Positions 1 through 6,100 of a stretch of DNA of 6,711 nt are shown piece after piece. The notes under the pieces were generated by a model that saw only the letters and a program-made list of their open reading frames with translations, was not told the origin of the DNA and ran no database searches. Source of the DNA: JBOGEN01 sp050743265 (GTDB lineage: Bacteria > Actinomycetota > Actinomycetes > JBOGEN01); contig JBOGEN010000018.1 in the NCBI GenBank assembly GCA_050743265.1, positions 1-6,711 of the forward strand, read 5' to 3'. How positions within the stretch are numbered: position 1 is the first letter of the stretch; every line of letters starts with the position of its first letter. Position numbers and translations under genes: made by a program.

Positions 1-571
1 GCCCCTCGCCCGCACGCCCGTCGGGGTACCCGGCGAGCACGCGCGAGGCCTGCCGCCACGTGCACAGGCCGGCGCCGCGGGTGGGCGTAGGAAGGTCGCT
101 GCCGTCCCGCAGCCGGTCGACGATCTCCCGGGCCGACTCGGGGGTCTGGTTGTCGAAGAACTCCCAGTTGACCATGACCACCGGCGCGAAGTCGCACGCG
201 GCGTTGCACTCGACGTGCTCGAGGGTGACCCGGCCGTCCTCGGTGGTCTCGTCGTGCCCGACACCCAGGTGCTCGGACAGCGAGGCGAGGATCGCGTCCC
301 CGCCCATGACCGCGCAGAGCGTGTTCGTGCACACGCCGACGTGGTACTCGCCGACCGGCTTCTGCTTGTACATCGTGTAGAAGGTCACGACCGCCGAGAC
401 CTCCGCCGTGGAGAGCCCGAGCTCCTCGGCACACATCTCGACGCCCTCGGGCGTGACGTAGCCCTCCTCCGCCTGCACCAGGTGGAGCATCGGCATGATC
501 GCCGACCGGGGCCTCGGGTAGCGCGCGATGATCTCGCGCATCTGCTCCCGTGTCGTGTCGGTGAGGGGCAT
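1..571 (-). CDS. nuoE: NADH-quinone oxidoreductase subunit E (24 kDa, 2Fe-2S), 3' end cut by window edge
   Basis: NuoE is the thioredoxin-like [2Fe-2S] subunit (cluster N1a) of the NADH input module of complex I, working with NuoF on the cytoplasmic side. About 190 codons are visible and the frame is still open at base 1, so the C-terminus is missing. The N-terminal helical part includes PRSAIMPMLHLVQAEEGYVT (residues 21-40). The four cluster ligands are all present: Cys81 and Cys86 in CTNTLC, Cys122 and Cys126 in ECNAAC. The ATG at 571 is preceded by GGAG ten bases upstream. The frame stays open a little further upstream, but this start gives the expected family N-terminus. The gene begins 58 bases after nuoD ends. 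Residues after about 155 continue past the end of short forms such as the E. coli protein (about 166 residues), fitting the longer NuoE seen in actinomycetes. Identity is firm; only the length is unknown. Confidence 0.95.
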   Translation of the reverse strand, partial: MPLTDTTREQMREIIARYPRPRSAIMPMLHLVQAEEGYVTPEGVEMCAEELGLSTAEVSAVVTFYTMYKQKPVGEYHVGVCTNTLCAVMGGDAILASLSEHLGVGHDETTEDGRVTLEHVECNAACDFAPVVMVNWEFFDNQTPESAREIVDRLRDGSDLPTPTRGAGLCTWRQASRVLAGYPDGRAGEG

Positions 572-629
572 CAGTCGTCCACTCCGTACGTCGCGTGGAG
601 AACGCGGCTCGCTCCGCCGGTCGCGCTCG

Positions 630-1994
630 TCACCTGTCGACACCGCCCATCACGGGGTCGAGGCTCGCCACCGCTGCGATGACGTCGGCGACCATGCTGC
701 CCTCGCTCATCGCGGGGACCGCCTGCAGGTTGGTGAAGCTGGGGTCGCGCACGTGCACGCGGTACGGGCGCGTGCCCCCGTCGCTGACCATGTGGTACCC
801 GAGCTCGCCGCGTGGGGACTCGATGGCCTGGTACACCTGCCCCGCCGGGACGCGGAAGCCCTCGGTCACGAGCTTGAAGTGGTGGATCAGCGCCTCCATC
901 GACTCGCCCATGATGTGGCGGATGTGCTCGAGCGAGTTGCCGAGCCCGTCGCCGCCGAGGGCGAGCTGCGCCGGCCAGGCGATCTTCTTGTCCTCGACCA
1001 TGATCGGGCCGGGCTCCAGACGGTCGAGGCACTGCTCGACGATCTTCACCGACTCCTTCATCTCGGCCACGCGGATGAGGTAGCGCCCGTACGCGTCGGA
1101 CGACTCTTGCGTCTGCACGTCGAAGTCGTACGTCTCGTAGCCGCAGTACGGCTGGGACTTGCGCAGGTCCCACGGCAGCCCGGTGGCGCGCAGCACCGGC
1201 CCGGTGATGCCGAGGGCCATGCACCCGGTGAGGTCGAGGTGGCCGACACCCTGGGTGCGCGCCTTCCAGATGTGGTTCTCGTCGAGGAGCTTCTCGTAGT
1301 CCCTGATGCGCTTCGGCAGCAGCGCGACCAGCTCGCGGATCTTGTCCACCGTGCCGGCCGGCAGGTCCTGCGCGAGCCCTCCGGGCCGGATGTACCCGTG
1401 GTTCATCCGCAGCCCGGTGACCATCTCGAAGATGTCGAGCACGAGCTCGCGCTCGCGGAAGCCGAACGTCATCACGGTCAGCGCGCCGAGCTCCATGCCC
1501 CCGGTCGCCAGCGCGACGAGGTGCGAGGAGATGCGGTTGAGCTCCATCATCATCACGCGGATGACGTTGGCCCGCTCCGGCACCTGGTCGGTCACGCCGA
1601 GCAGCCGCTCGACCCCGAGGCAGAACGCCGCCTCGTTGTAGAAGGGCGAGAGGTAGTCCATCCGCGTGACGAACGTCGTGCCCTGCGTCCAGGTGCGGTA
1701 CTCGGTGTTCTTCTCGATCCCGGTGTGCAGGTAGCCGATCACGCACCGGGCCTCGGTCACGGTCTCGCCCTCGAGCTCGAGGATGAGCCGGAGCTCGCCG
1801 TGCGTCGAGGGGTGCTGGGGGCCCATGTTGACGACGACGCGCTCCTCGCCGGACTCGGCGATGCCCGAGACGACGTCGTCCCAGTCGCCGCCGGCGACCG
1901 TGAAGACGCGGCCCTCGGCCCCGTCGTCCGCGGTGCTGCCGTACGGGTCGCCGGGGTCGTACGTGCTCTCGTAGCCCTCGTGGGAAGAGGTCAT
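630..1994 (-). CDS. nuoD: NADH-quinone oxidoreductase subunit D (49 kDa)
   Basis: NuoD, 454 residues, is the Q-module subunit that forms the quinone-reduction pocket together with NuoB. It derives from NiFe-hydrogenase large subunits but lacks their metal cysteines. Visible family motifs: NMGPQHPSTHGELRL (56-70), the 49-kDa signature LHTGIEK (89-95), RMDYLSP (111-117), NHGYIRPGG (198-206) and the C-terminal DPVMGGVDR. By alignment to the Thermus Nqo4 motifs, His65 and Tyr114 should correspond to the quinone head-group ligands His38 and Tyr87. The first 50 or so residues are an acidic, poorly conserved extension. The ATG is chosen because it overlaps the nuoC stop by one base (TGATG) and has a strong ribosome site, GGAGGGG at 2010-2004, nine bases upstream. 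The protein is separate from NuoC, unlike the fused NuoCD of enterobacteria. No key residue is missing. Confidence 0.97.
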   Translation of the reverse strand: MTSSHEGYESTYDPGDPYGSTADDGAEGRVFTVAGGDWDDVVSGIAESGEERVVVNMGPQHPSTHGELRLILELEGETVTEARCVIGYLHTGIEKNTEYRTWTQGTTFVTRMDYLSPFYNEAAFCLGVERLLGVTDQVPERANVIRVMMMELNRISSHLVALATGGMELGALTVMTFGFRERELVLDIFEMVTGLRMNHGYIRPGGLAQDLPAGTVDKIRELVALLPKRIRDYEKLLDENHIWKARTQGVGHLDLTGCMALGITGPVLRATGLPWDLRKSQPYCGYETYDFDVQTQESSDAYGRYLIRVAEMKESVKIVEQCLDRLEPGPIMVEDKKIAWPAQLALGGDGLGNSLEHIRHIMGESMEALIHHFKLVTEGFRVPAGQVYQAIESPRGELGYHMVSDGGTRPYRVHVRDPSFTNLQAVPAMSEGSMVADVIAAVASLDPVMGGVDR

Positions 1995-2734
1995 CAGTTG
2001 TAGCCCCTCCGCTCGTCGGGAGGCGGGATCTGCGCGCCCTTGTACTCCACGGGGACGCCGCCCAGCGGGTAGTCCTTGCGCTGCGGATGGCCCGGCCAGT
2101 CGTCGGGCATCTGGATGCGGGTGAGACCCGGGTGGCCGTCGAAGACGATGCCGAAGAAGTCGAACGCCTCGCGCTCGTGCCAGTCCGCCGTCGGGTAGAC
2201 CGGGACGACCGAGGGGACGTGCGGGTCCGCGTCGGGGCAGGCCGCCTCGAGGCGTACGCGCCGGTTGTGCGTGACCGACGTGAGGTGCAGCACGGCGTGC
2301 AGCTCGCGCCCGGCGTCCTCCGGGTAGTGCACGCCGGAGACGCTGGAGCACAGATCGAAGCGCAGCGCGGGCTCGTCCCGCATGCGCCGGGCGACGTCCC
2401 GCAGCCGCTCGCGGCGCACGAACAAGGTGAGCTCGCCCCGGTCCACGACGACCATCTCGATCGCGGAGTCGAACGCGATGTCGCCGCGCTCGAGCGCACC
2501 GGACAGCGTCTCGACGACCTCGTCGAAGTAGCCGCCGTACGGGGGCTCGGTGATGCCCGGCATCGTCCGCTGGGTGACCAGGCCCCCGTACCCGGAGGTG
2601 TCGCCGCTCCCCCGGACGCCGAACATGCCGTGGCGCTCGGCCAGGGCCGCCCCCCCGGGCTCGGGGTGGACGCTCTGCTCGGTCGTCTGCGCCGGGCTGG
2701 CCGGCTGGGCCTCGTCCCGCTCGCCGTCGCTCAC
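1994..2734 (-). CDS. nuoC: NADH-quinone oxidoreductase subunit C (30 kDa)
   Basis: NuoC, 246 residues, is a structural peripheral-arm subunit that carries no cofactor and packs against NuoD and NuoB in the Q module. The 30-kDa complex I signature is clear at residues 187-223: EREAFDFFGIVFDGHPGL, then RIQMPDDW, then PQRKDYPLGG. The N-terminal 55 residues are a hydrophilic Pro/Glu/Ala-rich extension containing GMFGVRGSGDTSGYGG (36-51), outside the conserved core. The start is a GTG at 2734 whose GTGA overlaps the nuoB TGA by four bases, implying translational coupling; GAGG lies nine bases upstream. The frame is open much further upstream across nuoB, but that sequence looks nothing like NuoC and nuoB is certain in its own frame. 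The stop shares one base with the nuoD ATG. Confidence 0.96.
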   Translation of the reverse strand: MSDGERDEAQPASPAQTTEQSVHPEPGGAALAERHGMFGVRGSGDTSGYGGLVTQRTMPGITEPPYGGYFDEVVETLSGALERGDIAFDSAIEMVVVDRGELTLFVRRERLRDVARRMRDEPALRFDLCSSVSGVHYPEDAGRELHAVLHLTSVTHNRRVRLEAACPDADPHVPSVVPVYPTADWHEREAFDFFGIVFDGHPGLTRIQMPDDWPGHPQRKDYPLGGVPVEYKGAQIPPPDERRGYN

Positions 2735-3285
2735 CGCAGGAGACCTCGCTGCTCGGAGGTCGGGACCGCGGACAGGGCCAGGCGCTCGGCCTCGGCGTCG
2801 GCTGCGACACGGTCGGAGCCCAGGGGCTCGTTCTTGATCTGAGCGTGCAGCTTGAGGATCGCGTCCATGAGCATCTCGGGGCGCGGCGGGCAGCCGGGCA
2901 GGTAGATGTCCACCGGGACGATGTGGTCGACGCCCTGGACGATCGCGTAGTTGTTGAACATGCCGCCGGACGAGGCGCACACGCCCATCGACAGCACGTA
3001 CTTCGGCCCGGGCATCTGGTCGTAGATCTGCCGCAGCACCGGAGCCATCTTCTGGCTCACCCGGCCCGCAACGATCATGAGGTCGGCCTGGCGCGGGGAC
3101 GCGCGGAAGACCTCCATGCCGAACCGGGCGAGGTCGTAGCGCCCGGCGCCGGTGCCCATCATCTCGATGGCGCAGCAGGCGAGGCCGAACGTGGCCGGCC
3201 ACAGCGAGCTGGAGCGCGCCCACCCGGCGAGCTTCTCCACCGTGGTCAGCAGGAAGCCGCTCGGCAGCTTCTCCTCGACACCCAT
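2731..3285 (-). CDS. nuoB: NADH-quinone oxidoreductase subunit B (PSST, 4Fe-4S cluster N2)
   Basis: NuoB, 184 residues, carries the [4Fe-4S] cluster N2, the last electron carrier before quinone. The cluster ligands are all visible: the adjacent pair Cys37-Cys38 in FGLACCAIEMM, Cys103 in GVCASSGGMF, and Cys132 in YLPGCPPRPE. The core from LPSGFLLTTVEKL (residues 7-19) to LKLHAQIKNEPLG is typical of the family. The last 30 or so residues are an acidic Ala/Glu-rich tail. The ATG at 3285 gives the expected short N-terminus; its ribosome site is weak (GAGAGA, no clear GGAGG). It lies 85 bases after nuoA and overlaps nuoC by four bases. No oddities in the catalytic residues. Confidence 0.97.
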   Translation of the reverse strand: MGVEEKLPSGFLLTTVEKLAGWARSSSLWPATFGLACCAIEMMGTGAGRYDLARFGMEVFRASPRQADLMIVAGRVSQKMAPVLRQIYDQMPGPKYVLSMGVCASSGGMFNNYAIVQGVDHIVPVDIYLPGCPPRPEMLMDAILKLHAQIKNEPLGSDRVAADAEAERLALSAVPTSEQRGLLR

Positions 3286-3351
3286 GAGTCTCTCTCGTCA
3301 GTCGGTAGCGGTGGCCGGTCGCGCGCGGCGGCTCGGGCCGGCTGCTCGGAC

Positions 3352-3364
3352 GGGGCGCTGCCCC
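3352..3364 (-). other. Small GC hairpin in the nuoA-nuoB gap
   Basis: Just after the nuoA stop the minus-strand transcript can pair GGGGC with GCCCC around a three-base AGC loop; an overlapping C5G5 palindrome lies at 3361-3370. There is no T run after it. The gap is the longest in this part of the operon. It could be a partial terminator, an mRNA-processing or stability element, or simply a consequence of very high GC. The pairing is seen; any role is inference. Confidence 0.25.
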
Positions 3365-3370
3365 CGGGGG

Positions 3371-3739
3371 TCAGTCCCACTCGAGACCGCCGCGTCGCCA
3401 CACGTACGCGTAGGCGACGAACACCGTGGCGATGAACAGCACCATCTCGACGAGACCGAACCAGCCGAGGGAGTCGAACGCGACCGCCCACGGGTAGAGG
3501 AAGATGATCTCGATGTCGAAGATGATGAAGAGCATCGCGGTCAGGTAGTACTTCACTGGGAACCGCCCGCCGCCGATCGGCTGCGGGGTGGGCTCGATGC
3601 CGCACTCGTACGAGTCGTAGCGCGCCCGGTTGTAGCGCCTGGGGCCGGCCAGCGTGCCCGCGACGATGGAGAAGACGGCGAACCCGGCAGCGATGAGACC
3701 GAGCACCAGGATCGGCACGTACGGGTCGCCGTTCTGCAT
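3371..3739 (-). CDS. nuoA: NADH-quinone oxidoreductase subunit A (ND3 homologue)
   Basis: NuoA, 122 residues, is a small membrane-arm subunit next to the quinone channel, homologous to mitochondrial ND3. Three membrane segments are evident at about residues 8-29, 63-85 and 93-115. The loop between the first two holds the conserved YECGIEP motif (44-50); its Cys46 corresponds to the switch-loop cysteine of ND3 (Cys39 in mammals). The second helix contains FDIEIIFLYPWA (74-85) with the conserved acidic residues Asp75 and Glu77. The ATG has a good purine-rich ribosome site, GGGGAGAGG at 3752-3744. As the first nuo gene, with a non-coding region of about 108 bases upstream, it is the likely start of the operon transcript. 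Confidence 0.97.
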   Translation of the reverse strand: MQNGDPYVPILVLGLIAAGFAVFSIVAGTLAGPRRYNRARYDSYECGIEPTPQPIGGGRFPVKYYLTAMLFIIFDIEIIFLYPWAVAFDSLGWFGLVEMVLFIATVFVAYAYVWRRGGLEWD

Positions 3740-3771
3740 GCCGCCTCTCCCCTTCCGCTGGACACTGCCCG

Positions 3772-3806
3772 GCCCGACGCTGTGCTTGACCGTTCCGTAG
3801 TCGGGC
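3772..3806 (-). repeat. Inverted repeat in the nuoA leader
   Basis: A perfect 7-bp inverted repeat, GCCCGAC and GTCGGGC (3772-3778 and 3800-3806), separated by 21 bases, lies between the -10-like hexamer and the nuoA ribosome site. In the minus-strand mRNA it would be a 5' leader hairpin starting close to the presumed transcript start. Read on the plus strand it is followed by TTTT at 3807-3810, so it could also stop antisense transcription. The pairing is visible; no function is established. Confidence 0.35.
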
Positions 3807-3811
3807 TTTTC

Positions 3812-3817
3812 ATCCTA
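3812..3817 (-). promoter_or_regulatory. Possible -10 hexamer for the nuo operon
   Basis: TAGGAT on the minus strand fits the actinomycete vegetative -10 pattern TANNNT and lies about 72 bases upstream of the nuoA ATG. At a 17-base spacing the -35 position reads GGGGTC, a poor match to TTGACA, so this rests on the -10 alone. It is the best candidate in the non-coding space before the operon; a transcript continuing from the upstream reductase gene is the alternative. Confidence 0.35.
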
Positions 3818-3820
3818 GGT

Positions 3821-3840
3821 GGGGCCTCATCTGCGACCCC
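3821..3840 (-). terminator. Possible hairpin terminator after the reductase gene
   Basis: Seven bases past the reductase stop the minus-strand transcript can form a 6-bp stem, GGGGUC with GGCCCC including one G-U pair, around an 8-base loop. No T run follows, as is common in actinomycetes, so prediction is weak. It would separate the reductase transcript from the nuo operon, and it overlaps where the nuo -35 element should be. Confidence 0.3.
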
Positions 3841-3847
3841 GCCTGGG

Positions 3848-5173
3848 TCAGGACGCCGGGGCGATCCTGCTCAGGCCGTTGATCATTCGATCCATCGCGT
3901 CACCGCCACGGGGGTCCGTGAGGTTGGCGAGGAGCTTGAGGGCGAACTGCATGAGCACCGGGTGCGGCAGCCCGTGCCGCGTCACGAGCTTCATGGCGGA
4001 CGGGTGGCCGATGAGCTTCACGAACAAGCGACCGAGGGTGAAGTAGCCGCCGTACGCGTCCTTGAGCGCCTCCGGGTACGCGGCGAGCCCCCGCTCGCGG
4101 CCCTCGTCCGTGGGCCGGGTCCGGGCCTGGACGATCACGTCGGCCGCGAGCCGCGCGGACTCCATCGCGTACGCGATGCCCTCGCCGTTGAACGGGTTGA
4201 CCATGCCCCCGGCGTCACCGACGAGCATAAGGCCACGGGTGTAGTGCGGGGTGCGGTTGAAGCCCATCGGCAGCGCCGCCCCTCGGACCGGGCCGACCTG
4301 GTTCTCCTCGGTGAAGCCCCACTCGGCGGGCATCGAGGAGAGCCAGCGCCGCAGCAGGTCCTTGTAGTCCACCTGCCCGAAGGCGCTCGAGGTGTTGAGG
4401 ATGCCCAGCCCCACGTTGGACGTGCCGTCGCCGACGCCGAACACCCACCCGTACCCGGGCAGGAGCTTGCCCCGGCCGGGCTCGCCGTCCCACAGCTCGA
4501 GCCACGACTCCAGCCAGTCGTCGTCGTGGCGGGGGCTGGTGAAGTACGTCCGGACGGCCACGCCCATCGGGCGGTCGTCCCGTTTGCGCAGGCCCATCGA
4601 CAAGGAGAGCCGGGTGGAGTTGCCGTCGGCCGCGAGGACGAGCGGGGCCCGGTACGTCAGCGGGTCGCCCTTGGAGCCGTCCTCCTCGACCCGGCGGGCG
4701 GACACGCCGACGACGCGACCGGTGCGCTCGTCCAGCACCGGCGCGTGCACCGCGGTGCGCTCACGCAGCCGGGCACCGGCCTTCTCGGCCTGCCGGGCGA
4801 GGATCTCGTCGAAGTCGAGCCGCGTGCGCACCAGGCCGTAGCCGGGGTACGTCGCGAGGTCGGGCCAGGGCATCTCCAGCCGCAGCCCGCCGCCGAGGAT
4901 GCGGAGCCCGTGGTTGCGTACCCAGCCGTCGCCCGGGCTCGTGTCGATCCCCATCGCCGTGAGCTCCTTGACGGCGCGCGGGGTGAGTCCGTCACCGCAG
5001 ACCTTCTCGCGCGGGAACGCCGTCTTCTCCAGCAGGAGGACGCTCACACCGGCCTGGGCCAGGTGGTACGCGGCGGTGGACCCGGCCGGACCCGCGCCGA
5101 CGACGACGACGTCGGCGTCCTCGCTCGCCTCACGCGATACCGGGCTGGGTTCGGCGGAGGTGTCTGCGGTCAC
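3848..5173 (-). CDS. Geranylgeranyl reductase family FAD-dependent oxidoreductase (MenJ-like candidate)
   Basis: This is a 441-residue flavoprotein of the geranylgeranyl reductase family, which saturates isoprenoid double bonds. Visible motifs: the N-terminal Rossmann FAD site VVVVGAGPAGS (22-32) ending at Glu49; the family motif KVCGDGL (57-63); AADGNSTRLS (181-190); GYGWVFG (240-246), a form of the family's YxWxFP substrate-pocket motif; and the second FAD motif VGDAGGMVNPFNGEG (318-332). A hydrophobic helix near the C-terminus may touch the membrane. The GTG start follows AGGA by six bases and places the FAD motif about 20 residues in. With menG upstream and nuo downstream, the likely substrate is menaquinone, as for mycobacterial MenJ, which reduces one isoprene unit. 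Reduction of another polyprenyl lipid is possible. Family is firm, substrate is inferred. Confidence 0.88.
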   Translation of the reverse strand: MTADTSAEPSPVSREASEDADVVVVGAGPAGSTAAYHLAQAGVSVLLLEKTAFPREKVCGDGLTPRAVKELTAMGIDTSPGDGWVRNHGLRILGGGLRLEMPWPDLATYPGYGLVRTRLDFDEILARQAEKAGARLRERTAVHAPVLDERTGRVVGVSARRVEEDGSKGDPLTYRAPLVLAADGNSTRLSLSMGLRKRDDRPMGVAVRTYFTSPRHDDDWLESWLELWDGEPGRGKLLPGYGWVFGVGDGTSNVGLGILNTSSAFGQVDYKDLLRRWLSSMPAEWGFTEENQVGPVRGAALPMGFNRTPHYTRGLMLVGDAGGMVNPFNGEGIAYAMESARLAADVIVQARTRPTDEGRERGLAAYPEALKDAYGGYFTLGRLFVKLIGHPSAMKLVTRHGLPHPVLMQFALKLLANLTDPRGGDAMDRMINGLSRIAPAS

Positions 5174-5278
5174 GGGCGGTCCTGAGGCAGAGGTCCGGGC
5201 ATCTGCGGGGTGCTGCGTCGGTGGTGGCGGTGGCTGCGATGAAGGTTTGGTCGTGGCGTCGGATGGCCGTGGCGAGTG

Positions 5279-5302
5279 CGCTTGTGAAGAAGTTCACGAG
5301 CG
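5279..5302. promoter_or_regulatory. Probable Rex operator (redox-sensing repressor site)
   Basis: A 24-bp inverted repeat: arms CGCTTGTGAA (5279-5288) and TTCACGAGCG (5293-5302) around GAAG. Nine of ten positions pair. The core TTGTGAA-N4-TTCACGA differs at one base from the symmetric TTGTGAA-N4-TTCACAA known for the actinomycete NADH/NAD+ sensor Rex. It lies in the gap between menG and the reductase gene, about 106 bases before the GTG and directly downstream of a -10-like hexamer, where a bound repressor would block initiation. The repeat is seen; its assignment to Rex comes from consensus similarity. Confidence 0.6.
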
Positions 5303-5314
5303 GTGCTCGGGCAC

Positions 5315-5320
5315 AGTCTA
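5315..5320 (-). promoter_or_regulatory. Possible -10 hexamer for the reductase gene
   Basis: TAGACT on the minus strand matches TANNNT and lies 12 bases upstream of the Rex-like repeat, so transcription would start at or just before the repeat and leave a leader of roughly 135 bases. I see no good -35 at the usual spacing. It is the only good TANNNT match I found in this gap. Readthrough from menG, whose stop is 25 bases upstream, remains possible. Confidence 0.3.
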
Positions 5321-5344
5321 AGCCAACTCTGCGCGAAGGCCACC

Positions 5345-6040
5345 TCAGCCCGGTCGGACGCCGCGGTGCAGGGCCACCACGCCGCCGGTGAGGTCCCGCC
5401 AGGCCACGCGGGCCCAGCCGGCACCGGCCAGCCGGGCGGCCAGCCCCGCCTGGTCCGGCCAGGCCCGGATGGATTCCGCCAGGTAGACGTACGCGTCCGG
5501 GGCGCTGCTCACCCGCCGGGCCACGGCCGGGAGTGCCCGCATCAGGTACTCGACGTACACCGTGCGGAAGGGGCGCCAGGTGGGGTGGCTGAACTCGCAG
5601 ACCACGAGCCGGCCCCCCGGACGGGTCACGCGGAGCATCTCGGCCAGGGCAGCGTCGGGGTCGGCCACGTTGCGCAGCCCGAACGACATCGTCACCGCGT
5701 CGAACACGGCGCCGCCGAACGGCAGCCGCAGGGCGTCTCCCGCGACGAAGGGCAGGTGAGGACGCCGGGCCCGTCCCTGGCGCAGCATGCCGAGCGAGAA
5801 GTCGCAGGGGACGACCGTGGCCCCGGCCTCGCCGAACGGCTCGCTGGACGTCCCCGTCCCCGCGGCAAGGTCGAGCACCCGCTCCCCCGGACGGGGCGCG
5901 ACCGCGCGCACGGTGGCGCGTCGCCAGAGGCGGTCCTGGCCGAGGGAGAGCACATCGTTGGACAGGTCGTACCGCGTGGCGACCGCGTCGAACATCGCCG
6001 CAACCTCGCGGGGCTGCTTGTCGAGGCCGGCGCGGGTCAC
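5345..6040 (-). CDS. menG: Demethylmenaquinone methyltransferase (MenG/UbiE family)
   Basis: This 231-residue class I SAM-dependent methyltransferase adds the ring C-methyl group to demethylmenaquinone, the last ring step of menaquinone synthesis, at the inner face of the membrane. Family motifs are clear: EVAAMFDAVATRYDLSNDVL (12-31) continuing to LGQDRLWRR, SAM motif I VLDLAAGTGT (55-64), acidic Asp80 in VVPCDFS, MSFGLRNVADP (118-128), and RVTRPGGRLVVCEFSHPTW (137-155). The histidine common in the first UbiE signature is a Gln here (Gln35). The start is a GTG at 6040 chosen because TRAGLDKQPREV matches the usual N-terminus; no convincing ribosome site precedes it, so a weakly translated or leaderless mRNA is possible. 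Actinomycetes normally use menaquinone and lack ubiquinone, hence menG rather than ubiE. It ends 171 bases before the reductase start. Confidence 0.93.
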   Translation of the reverse strand: MTRAGLDKQPREVAAMFDAVATRYDLSNDVLSLGQDRLWRRATVRAVAPRPGERVLDLAAGTGTSSEPFGEAGATVVPCDFSLGMLRQGRARRPHLPFVAGDALRLPFGGAVFDAVTMSFGLRNVADPDAALAEMLRVTRPGGRLVVCEFSHPTWRPFRTVYVEYLMRALPAVARRVSSAPDAYVYLAESIRAWPDQAGLAARLAGAGWARVAWRDLTGGVVALHRGVRPG

Positions 6041-6064
6041 GCGGGTGAGCGTGCCACAGCCCGC

Positions 6065-6097
6065 GGCCGGGGACCGGCCCGGGTGAGCGCCGGCCGG
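6065..6097 (-). terminator. GC-rich hairpin region between the membrane-protein gene and menG
   Basis: The 60-base gap contains GGCCGG at 6065-6070, CCGGCC at 6074-6079 and CCGGCCGG at 6090-6097. The middle block can pair with either neighbour: 6-bp stems with a 3-base loop (6065-6079) or a 12-base loop (6074-6097). It begins four bases after the upstream TAG stop. No T run follows, so it is at most a weak, actinomycete-style terminator; the structures are seen, the role is inferred. Confidence 0.35.
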
Positions 6098-6100
6098 GGC

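Noticed and set aside
528..2003. A 491-codon plus-strand frame opposite nuoD
   Set aside because: It is the antisense of nuoD and its composition (His, Asp, Arg, Val rich) is that of a GC-rich shadow frame.
571..2499. A 642-codon minus-strand frame overlapping nuoC and nuoD, ending where nuoE starts
   Set aside because: It is an Arg/Ala-rich shadow of nuoD and nuoC, which carry unmistakable family motifs in other frames. High GC suppresses stop codons in alternative frames.
3786..3820. A plus-strand promoter starting from TTGACC at 3786
   Set aside because: No -10 hexamer appears at 16-19 bases downstream (it reads TTCATC), and no plus-strand gene follows.
3740..3847. A possible Rex operator in front of nuoA (TGTG and TTC blocks at about 3781-3796)
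   Set aside because: The spacing between the blocks is eight bases rather than the six of the Rex core, the second half lacks CAC, and the arms do not pair.
3152..5185. A 677-codon plus-strand frame opposite the reductase and nuoA genes
   Set aside because: It is antisense to genes with clear conserved motifs, has low-complexity Arg/Val/His-rich composition, and has no supporting promoter or ribosome site.
5170..5424. An 84-codon minus-strand frame spanning the menG end and the gap before the reductase
   Set aside because: It starts inside menG, covers the Rex-like repeat and promoter region, and has a Pro/Arg/His-rich translation typical of chance frames. Only its last ten codons are noted as a possible short upstream ORF.
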